Of a stretch of DNA of 5,147 nucleotides, positions 1 through 5,147 are shown in pieces. Where the stretch lies: NCBI GenBank assembly GCA_046733635.1, contig JBKPPO010000278.1, forward strand, positions 1 to 5,147. The letters run 5' to 3'. Numbering within the stretch: position 1 is the first letter of the stretch; the number at the start of each line of letters is the position of its first letter. The position numbers and the translations under genes are program-made. Under the pieces are notes generated by a model, which did no database searches, was not told the origin of the DNA, and was given only the letters and a program-made list of their open reading frames with translations. This DNA comes from CADEED01 sp046733635 (GTDB lineage Bacteria > Pseudomonadota > Gammaproteobacteria > Steroidobacterales > Steroidobacteraceae).

Positions 1-632
1 CCCTCACCCACCTCGGGAATGAACACGCTCGTGGCCTGCACCTCCCGCGGCGCGGTCCACAAGGGATCATTGGTGAGCGGGGCCACCACCGTGTCGAGTA
101 GTTTGACACCCCTCCAGGTGAGCGAACCCACCACGTAATTATTCAGGAGCTCGCCTGTCCAGCCGGGCGCGATCAGGCCTTCCTGGCGCTTGTCCGCGAT
201 GCGCGGCACATCGAGCTTCACGCCCGCCTCCGCATCCGGATAGAACTCGTTGATGACACCCCCGCGGAATCTCACGCGCACGTCGATGGGGGTTTCGTAG
301 TGGTGCTTGCCGCCGGGGTGGAAGTAGATCACCGGCGTCTCGAGACGCATCGTCACATCCGGACGGCCCGGGATGAGCGGCGCCTTCATGAGCTTCTTCT
401 TCGGATCACCGAAACGCGTGCTCTCGGGTTCGTACCGGTGCACGAAATCCGGAAGGACATCCGCAGCGTCGATGCGGTTGAGCTCGCCGGCCGGTGTGCC
501 GTCGGCCGCATGCACCGTGGTGATGGTGCCCCATTCATGGATCACGAGATCGCCGCTGGCTGCGCCGCACAAACACAACACGGCGAACGCGGATGGCGGA
601 ATCAGCAGGAGCTTGCGCGCCGGACTGCTCAT
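1..632 (-). CDS. Secreted 'HEWGT'-type protein of unknown function, partial (C-terminus beyond window)
   Basis: An open frame of 210 codons without a stop runs off the left edge, so only the N-terminal part is present. It begins MSSPARKLLLIPPSAFAVL, a basic n-region (R6, K7) and hydrophobic core, with a plausible signal peptidase I site near GAASG (24-28); export to the periplasm or outside is inferred. Two cysteines (20, 22) lie in the hydrophobic part, but neither has a good lipobox. The mature part starts DLVIHEWGTITTV (29-40 region), then has LPDFVHRYE (60-68), a TMRLETPVIYF block (94-104), a histidine-rich HPGGKHHYE turn (105-113) and a beta-type segment ending EFYPDAE (129-135). This pattern recalls hypothetical secreted proteins seen in Planctomycetes, Verrucomicrobia, Myxococcota and some Proteobacteria, recognised from memory; I know of no assigned function. 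The start is supported by GAGG 5 nt upstream. It lies 74 bp behind lhr on the same strand, so co-transcription is possible. The frame is certain; the function is unknown. Confidence 0.85.
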   Translation of the reverse strand, partial: MSSPARKLLLIPPSAFAVLCLCGAASGDLVIHEWGTITTVHAADGTPAGELNRIDAADVLPDFVHRYEPESTRFGDPKKKLMKAPLIPGRPDVTMRLETPVIYFHPGGKHHYETPIDVRVRFRGGVINEFYPDAEAGVKLDVPRIADKRQEGLIAPGWTGELLNNYVVGSLTWRGVKLLDTVVAPLTNDPLWTAPREVQATSVFIPEVGE

Positions 633-636
633 GACG

Positions 637-641
637 ACCTC
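637..641 (-). promoter_or_regulatory. Ribosome binding site of the secreted HEWGT-type protein
   Basis: GAGGT, with GAGG ending 5 nt before the ATG at 632, matches the 16S rRNA anti-Shine-Dalgarno sequence and supports this start. The ATG at 657-655 further upstream is out of frame with the gene. Confidence 0.65.
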
Positions 642-670
642 GTGGGTTTCGTCCGAGCATATCCGACACG

Positions 671-682
671 CGGCCCGGGCCG
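671..682. repeat. Perfect 12-bp GC palindrome between lhr and the next gene
   Basis: CGGCCCGGGCCG is identical to its reverse complement and sits about midway in the 74-bp gap after the lhr stop. It has no loop and no T-rich tail on either strand, so it is not a recognisable intrinsic terminator. It could be a dimeric-protein site or simply GC-rich chance sequence. Nothing else identifiable lies in this gap apart from the ribosome binding site. Confidence 0.4.
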
Positions 683-706
683 TCGTTCAATGCCGGGTGA
701 GTACCT

Positions 707-3700
707 TCAGGACGGACGCGTCGGGGACGGCACGCTCGGTATGCTTCCACGCAGAAGGGCCTGCCGGGCTTCCCATTCCTTCCCGGGCTCCATCTCCACG
801 AGGAAATCCGCTTGCCCCCCGGCGCGCACCGCGACCGGGACGCCGTCGCGATACAACACGCGATTGTTCGTGAGGCCTGCGACGCGTGCGCCCGGCGTGA
901 TGATGCCGGTGAGGTTCAGCGGATCAGCGGCGCTCAGCGACACCAGATCGCCACGCGCTTCCTGCTTGCGCACGGCGCGCATCGCAGAGACGGCGTCGGG
1001 CAGCGCGTATTGCTCGCCACTCATGCCGGCGACGAAGCGGCCGCCGCGGATCTTGCCCTGCGCTTCCAGGCGCCGGAAGACACGCAGCAACGCATGCCAC
1101 GGCGGCAGCCAGTCGGCCTCGCGCTCGAGCAGTTTGCGGAACACGACGCCATACCGCCGCAGCAGGATCTCGACCACCTGCTCCAGGGCCTCGGCTTCGT
1201 TCGCGAGCTTCGCCTTGCGGATCAGGCTCCATCGGCCGGCATCTTCCAGGCCGAACAAGGCGACACGCCGCCGGCGCGCGACGAGCTGACGCTTCTTGTC
1301 CGAGGGAATCAGCAGCGCGCGCAGGCCGGAGTAGCTGTCGGCATTCACCAGCCCCGCGGAGACGAGTTCGCCGAGCGCGGTTTCGGCCTGGGCACGCAGC
1401 AGCCGGGTGCCGCTCACCAGATCGTCGAAGAAGCTGGCGCCGTGTTCACGTAGATAGTCGTGCAGCGCGCGGGCGCCGTGCGAGAGCTGCATCTCGTCGC
1501 GGGGCGAGGCGGCGAGCTGATTCCACAGCGACCAATTGCGCCGCGTGACGAGCGCCACGGGCGTGGTGCGCACGGGCGCGGCGTTCATCGATTTCGCGGG
1601 CTGCAACCGCGCCCACAAGGCGCGGCCCGACAGGCAGAGGCTGTCCAGCCAGTGCGGATCGTAGTCGTGCAGCCGGACCGCGAGCACGTCGCTTTCCCAC
1701 GCGGCAGCCGGCACCTCGTACCCCTCGAGTTGTTTGATGACCGCGTCGAGGCTCTCCACGCCCTCCGGCTTCGGCGAGCGCGTGATCCCGTGCCACTCGA
1801 AAAGGAAACGCATGAAGTCGGCGCCGGAGACCGGCTCGATCTCCGCGCGCAATGTCTTGATGGTGTAGCGATGGATGCGTGCCAGCAGGCGGCGCTCGCA
1901 CCATTCGAGCGAGGCGTCGCCCGCGGCGATGGCCTCGGGCGCGGTGGCTTCGTCCGTGAATCGCCCGCGCAGCACGAAGCCCTCGCCTTCGAGCTCCACG
2001 AGCGCGATACCGATCTCCGGGATCGGCAGCGCCAGCGTGTCGGCGAGCTCACCTGCGGTCACCGGACCCAGGCTCTGCAGCCGTCCGCGCACGAGATCGG
2101 TGATGGCCGCCTCGCGCTGCCAGATCTTGTTCGCCTTCTCGGCCGGCGCGCTGACCGGTGGATCGAGCACTGCCTGGTCGTACACCGCGAGCACGAGCGG
2201 CAGGCATTCGGCGCACGCCCAGAACTCGCGTCCGTTCGCGCGCACGCGCGTCGCGCGTCGCGCATCGATGAGCGCCTCGAGATGCCGCGTCCAACCCGAG
2301 CGCTCGCCCTCCTCGACCGTGATCACGCCCGTGGCATGCAGCGCATCGTGCAGCTCGTCCGCGTTCGTGACGTCGGGCCAGGCTTGCTCGCGTACGGTGC
2401 TGATGGCCGCCGGATCGAGCTTGCCCATGTCGGCCGCCGTCTCGGGATCCAGCCAGCGTCGCTGGGACACCGCGTTGGTGCGGCGTTCTTCGAGGGGCGC
2501 GTCGTCCAGGAAAGCGTAGGGCCTCGCGGTCAGGATCTCGGCCGCCAAAGGCGATGGCTGCGGCAGATCGCGCGCCACCACTTCGATTGCGCCGGTCTCG
2601 AGACCCGTGAGCAGCGCCTTGAGGCCGTCGATGTCCATGGCTTCGTGCAGGCAATCGTGCAGCGTCTGCTTGACCAGCGGATGGTCGGGGATCTCGCGCG
2701 GACCGCTGAGGTTCTCCGCGCAGGCGATCTGGTCGGGGAACAACACGGCGATGAGATCTTCCGACGCCATGCGTTGCACTTGCGGGGGCGTACGCTTGCC
2801 ACCCGACGAGCGGCGGATCGCGAGCGAAATGCTGGCATTCCAGCGCCAGCGGGCCGTGAACATGGGCGAATCCAGCATGGCCTGGATCAGCGTGTCTTCG
2901 ACGGTCTTGCTGTTGAGGAAACGGGCGACGCTCGCGAGTTCGAAGCTGTGCGTCTCCCCCAGGGAAAGCACGATGGCGTCTTCGGTCGCGGCCGCCTGCA
3001 GCTCGAAGTTGAAGGTGCGACAGAACTTCTTGCGCAGCGACAGCCCGAAAGCGCGATTGATCCGCGCGCCGAAGGGTGCATGGATGATGAGTTGCATGCC
3101 GCCGGCTTCGTCGAAGAACCGCTCGAACACCAGCGTGGTGAGCGTGGGTAGTTTGCCGAGCGCGGCCTTCGCGCCGCCCAGGTAATCCACGAGCTGCTGC
3201 GCGGCGGCGCGCGGCAGGTGATGACGGGCTTCGATCACGTCCCTGGCGCGCGCCAGCGTCTCGGCGTTGACCTCGGGCAGCATGGCCTCGATGTCGGCGC
3301 GAAGCCGCGATACCGACGCCGACAATTCGTCGGTGCGCGCGGGCGCTTCACCGAGCCAGAACGGAATCGACGGCGGCTGCCCCTTGGCGTCCTCCACGCG
3401 CACGCGCCCGGTCTCCACGCGCAGGATCTTGTACGAAGTGTTGCCGAGCTGGAACACGTCGCCGGCCAGGCTCTCGATCGCGAAATCCTCGTTGAGCGTG
3501 CCGACGAACGTGTCGTCCGGATCGAGAATGACGCGGTAGTCGGCGATCTCGGGAATCGCGCCGCCCGACGTCTGCGCCAGGAGCCGCGAGCCGCGGCGGC
3601 CGCGCTTGGTGTCGATGCCCTCGGCGAGCATGCGCACGACGGCGTCGAAATCCTTGCGCTCGAGATCGCGGTACGGATACGCGCCGCGCATGAGATCGAA

Positions 3701-5077
3701 GAGCTCGTCTTCGCCGTACTCCCGCGCGGACACTTCCGCCACGATCTGCTGCGACAGCACGTCGAGCGGATGCTCGGGGATGTGCAGGCGGTCGAGTTCG
3801 CCGCGACGTACGGAATCGAGAAGCGCAACACAATCGACGAGCTCATCGCGGCTGCTCGGGAACAGGCGGCCCTTGGGCACGCCGCCCACGGAGTGATTCG
3901 CGCGGCCTACCCGCTGCAGGAACACCGAGATGCTGCGCGGCGTGCCGAGCTGGCAGACCAGCTCCACGTCGCCGATGTCGATGCCGAGCTCCAGCGAAGC
4001 GGTGGCGACCATGACCTTGAGCTGGCCTGCCTTGAGGCGTTGCTCGGCGTCGAAGCGGGTTTCCTTGGAGAGGCTGCCGTGATGTGCGGCCACGTGTTCT
4101 TCGCCGAGGCGCTCGGCGAGGTGCCGCGAGACACGCTCGACCATGCGGCGCGTGTTCGCGAAGATCAGCGTCGTATGGTGGTCGTTGATGAGCTGCGCCA
4201 ATTGGTCGTAGACCGTGGCCCAGACCTCGCCCGACATCACCGCGTCCAGCGGTGCGCTCGGCATCACCAGGTTGATGTCACGTTCGCGGATGTGGCCGGA
4301 GTTGACGATGGTGATGTTGGAGAAGGCGCCGGGCAGCGGATCTCGTGATTCCTGCGGAACTTCGAGCGGGAGCGCTTGTTGCCCCGGGCGGGAATCACGA
4401 GATCCGCTGCCCTGCACCTTCTTCCCGACCAGAAACCGCGCGACTTCCTCGATCGGCTTCTGCGTGGCTGACAGGCCGATGCGCTGCACGGGTTGAGTGG
4501 CGTTCGCGGCCAGCCGCTCGAGCGTGATCGTGAGGTGCGCACCGCGCTTGCTCTGCGCCACGGCGTGGATCTCGTCCACGATCACCGTGCGCACGGTCTG
4601 CAGCATCTCGCGGCCCGAGGCGCTGGTCAGAAGTAGATAGAGAGATTCGGGCGTGGTGACGAGGATGTGCGGCGGCGTCCGGCGCATCATCGCGCGCTCG
4701 GTCTGCGAGGTATCACCCGTGCGCACGGCCGCGCGGATCTGCGGGGCGCGCGAGCCGAGCTTCAGCATCTCGGCGGAGATGCCCGCCAGCGGCTCCTCGA
4801 GATTGCGGTTGATGTCGTTCGAGAGCGCCTTGAGCGGCGAGACGTACACGACGCGCGTGAAGTCCTGGAGCCCGCCCGCCGCGCCTTCGCGCGCCAGCGA
4901 ATCGATGGCCGCGAGAAATGCCGCCAGAGTCTTGCCCGAACCCGTGGGCGCGGCGATCAGCGCGTGGCCACCGCCGGCGATCGCGGGCCAGGCTTCGAGC
5001 TGCGCGGGAGTCGCGCCCTGCGGGAACGCTCGCGCGAACCAGGCCTGGACGGCGGGATGGAACTGGGGGAGTGGCAT
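707..5077 (-). CDS. lhr: Lhr-type ATP-dependent DNA helicase, long form, intact
   Basis: Superfamily 2 helicase Lhr (large helicase-related), an ATP-driven 3'-to-5' translocase acting on DNA in the cytoplasm and linked to repair. Visible motifs: a Q-like N-terminal segment (residue 26 region), Walker A APTGSGKT (43-50), SPLKAL (80-85), TTPESL (141-146), Walker B box DEIH (168-171), SAT (203-205), IFANTR (305-310), ATASLELGIDIG (358-369) and QRVGRANH (388-395). By family knowledge the two RecA folds (about 20-215 and 262-440) are followed by a winged helix and a beta-rich domain that complete the Lhr core (to about 860; PFWLGE at 572-577 is a family signature). A C-terminal region to 1456, in related proteins made of tandem winged helices resembling the AlkZ glycosylase, follows. 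The 1456 residues fit long Lhr proteins (E. coli about 1538). The ATG is chosen because an in-frame TAA lies 9 nt upstream and AAGGTG sits 5 nt before it. Oddity: residues about 221-250 are an extra segment encoded by a palindromic repeat. Family assignment is secure; exact substrate is not. Confidence 0.96.
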   Translation of the reverse strand: MPLPQFHPAVQAWFARAFPQGATPAQLEAWPAIAGGGHALIAAPTGSGKTLAAFLAAIDSLAREGAAGGLQDFTRVVYVSPLKALSNDINRNLEEPLAGISAEMLKLGSRAPQIRAAVRTGDTSQTERAMMRRTPPHILVTTPESLYLLLTSASGREMLQTVRTVIVDEIHAVAQSKRGAHLTITLERLAANATQPVQRIGLSATQKPIEEVARFLVGKKVQGSGSRDSRPGQQALPLEVPQESRDPLPGAFSNITIVNSGHIRERDINLVMPSAPLDAVMSGEVWATVYDQLAQLINDHHTTLIFANTRRMVERVSRHLAERLGEEHVAAHHGSLSKETRFDAEQRLKAGQLKVMVATASLELGIDIGDVELVCQLGTPRSISVFLQRVGRANHSVGGVPKGRLFPSSRDELVDCVALLDSVRRGELDRLHIPEHPLDVLSQQIVAEVSAREYGEDELFDLMRGAYPYRDLERKDFDAVVRMLAEGIDTKRGRRGSRLLAQTSGGAIPEIADYRVILDPDDTFVGTLNEDFAIESLAGDVFQLGNTSYKILRVETGRVRVEDAKGQPPSIPFWLGEAPARTDELSASVSRLRADIEAMLPEVNAETLARARDVIEARHHLPRAAAQQLVDYLGGAKAALGKLPTLTTLVFERFFDEAGGMQLIIHAPFGARINRAFGLSLRKKFCRTFNFELQAAATEDAIVLSLGETHSFELASVARFLNSKTVEDTLIQAMLDSPMFTARWRWNASISLAIRRSSGGKRTPPQVQRMASEDLIAVLFPDQIACAENLSGPREIPDHPLVKQTLHDCLHEAMDIDGLKALLTGLETGAIEVVARDLPQPSPLAAEILTARPYAFLDDAPLEERRTNAVSQRRWLDPETAADMGKLDPAAISTVREQAWPDVTNADELHDALHATGVITVEEGERSGWTRHLEALIDARRATRVRANGREFWACAECLPLVLAVYDQAVLDPPVSAPAEKANKIWQREAAITDLVRGRLQSLGPVTAGELADTLALPIPEIGIALVELEGEGFVLRGRFTDEATAPEAIAAGDASLEWCERRLLARIHRYTIKTLRAEIEPVSGADFMRFLFEWHGITRSPKPEGVESLDAVIKQLEGYEVPAAAWESDVLAVRLHDYDPHWLDSLCLSGRALWARLQPAKSMNAAPVRTTPVALVTRRNWSLWNQLAASPRDEMQLSHGARALHDYLREHGASFFDDLVSGTRLLRAQAETALGELVSAGLVNADSYSGLRALLIPSDKKRQLVARRRRVALFGLEDAGRWSLIRKAKLANEAEALEQVVEILLRRYGVVFRKLLEREADWLPPWHALLRVFRRLEAQGKIRGGRFVAGMSGEQYALPDAVSAMRAVRKQEARGDLVSLSAADPLNLTGIITPGARVAGLTNNRVLYRDGVPVAVRAGGQADFLVEMEPGKEWEARQALLRGSIPSVPSPTRPS
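4319..4424. repeat. Long inverted repeat (palindromic element) inside the lhr coding sequence
   Basis: Positions 4331-4352 and 4391-4412 are perfect reverse complements (22 of 22; the right arm begins GGAATCACGAG) separated by 38 nt. Pairing continues outward to 4319 and 4424 with mismatches only at 4330/4413, 4327/4416 (a G-U wobble in the mRNA) and 4320/4423, giving 31 of 34 paired positions. Each arm can also fold on itself: on the minus strand GGATC-TCGT-GATTCC makes a 5-bp stem with one bulged T. The whole is read through as lhr residues about 218-253 without a stop. Both arms fall in the same codon phase and yield related peptides, QGSGSRDS (222-229) and QESRDPLP (242-249). Size and form resemble REP/BIME elements or the in-frame Rickettsia palindromic elements. 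Mobility or membership of a repeat family is inferred, since only one copy is visible here. The geometry itself is certain. Confidence 0.85.
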
Positions 5078-5082
5078 GGCGG

Positions 5083-5088
5083 CACCTT
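5083..5088 (-). promoter_or_regulatory. Ribosome binding site of lhr
   Basis: AAGGTG lies 5 nt before the lhr ATG at 5077. It overlaps the in-frame TAA at 5089-5087, which excludes any longer lhr reading frame, so the two together fix the start. Confidence 0.7.
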
Positions 5089-5146
5089 ATATAGGCGGTT
5101 CCGGAGCGTCCATACAGCGCTCCCGCATCCGCGACACTGGATACGC
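5087..5146 (-). CDS. Possible C-terminal tail of an upstream gene (partial, uncertain)
   Basis: The minus-strand frame ending at TAA 5089-5087 is open to the window edge and would encode AYPVSRMRERCMDAPEPPI. If real, the gene ends 9 nt before the lhr ATG, with its stop overlapping the lhr ribosome binding site, an arrangement typical of translationally coupled operon genes. Nineteen codons without a stop are weak evidence in GC-rich DNA, and the peptide shows no recognisable family. The same stretch includes an AT-rich TATATAAG (5093-5086) that could instead be part of an lhr promoter. No plausible plus-strand start codon occurs in 5078-5147. Confidence 0.25.
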   Translation of the reverse strand, partial: AYPVSRMRERCMDAPEPPI

Positions 5147-5147
5147 A

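Noticed and set aside
541..557. ATCACGAGATC with a nearby CGCTG, resembling an arm of the lhr palindrome (4394-4409)
   Set aside because: Only 11 bases match without a gap, there is no inverted partner nearby, and the bases encode the family-conserved DLVIHEWG segment. A chance match is the simpler explanation.
633..706. Intrinsic terminator between lhr and the secreted-protein gene
   Set aside because: The only dyad is the loopless palindrome at 671-682, and no T-run follows it on the minus strand.
955..1040. Possible internal or second gene in the minus-strand frame at 924-1232
   Set aside because: It overlaps lhr in another frame, is highly Arg/Ala-rich and has no recognisable motif.
2196..2215. 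CAECLP (Lhr residues 955-960) as a zinc-binding motif
   Set aside because: A single Cys-x-x-Cys pair without a second pair nearby. The equivalent family segment, as recalled, lacks both cysteines, so metal binding is unsupported.
2236..2268. Run of alternating CG-rich repeats (GCGCGTC units)
   Set aside because: It encodes an ordinary Arg/Ala stretch of Lhr (ARRATRVRANGR, about 939-950). Low complexity is explained by GC-rich arginine codons.
1460..3151. Long plus-strand open frame of 563 codons, with similar ones at 300-1289, 812-1453 and 3218-4348
   Set aside because: They lie antisense to lhr, whose minus-strand frame shows full helicase motifs. The predicted peptides are Arg/His/Ala-rich without recognisable domains, as expected from the complement of GC-biased codons.

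Overview
The window reads as a piece of a GC-rich bacterial chromosome, most likely Pseudomonadota (perhaps a soil-type gammaproteobacterium). That placement is inferred from base composition, from the full-length 'long' Lhr-type helicase, and from its neighbour; no marker gene settles it. All supported genes lie on the minus strand. The long plus-strand open frames opposite the helicase are codon-periodicity shadows.

Right to left, in transcription order: the right edge (about 5087-5147) holds an upstream leader or possibly the last codons of another gene. A Shine-Dalgarno sequence and an in-frame stop there fix the start of the main gene. The interval 5077-707 is one intact 1456-residue gene for Lhr, a superfamily 2 DNA helicase of nucleic acid repair, with all helicase motifs present. 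A 74-bp gap (706-633) carries a perfect 12-bp GC palindrome and a good ribosome binding site. The interval 632-1 is the N-terminal 210 codons of a secreted protein of the uncharacterised 'HEWGT' type, cut by the window edge.

The most notable structure lies inside lhr. A perfect 22-bp inverted repeat (4331-4352 and 4391-4412, 38-nt spacer, extendable to 31 of 34 paired positions) sits exactly where the protein has about 30 extra residues after helicase motif III. It looks like a short palindromic repeat element (REP/BIME or Rickettsia-palindromic-element type) that inserted into a coding region and is read through in frame. Whether it belongs to a dispersed family cannot be determined from this window.

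The two main genes may be co-transcribed, since they share a strand, have a short gap and show no U-tract terminator between them. No functional link between a repair helicase and the secreted protein is evident.
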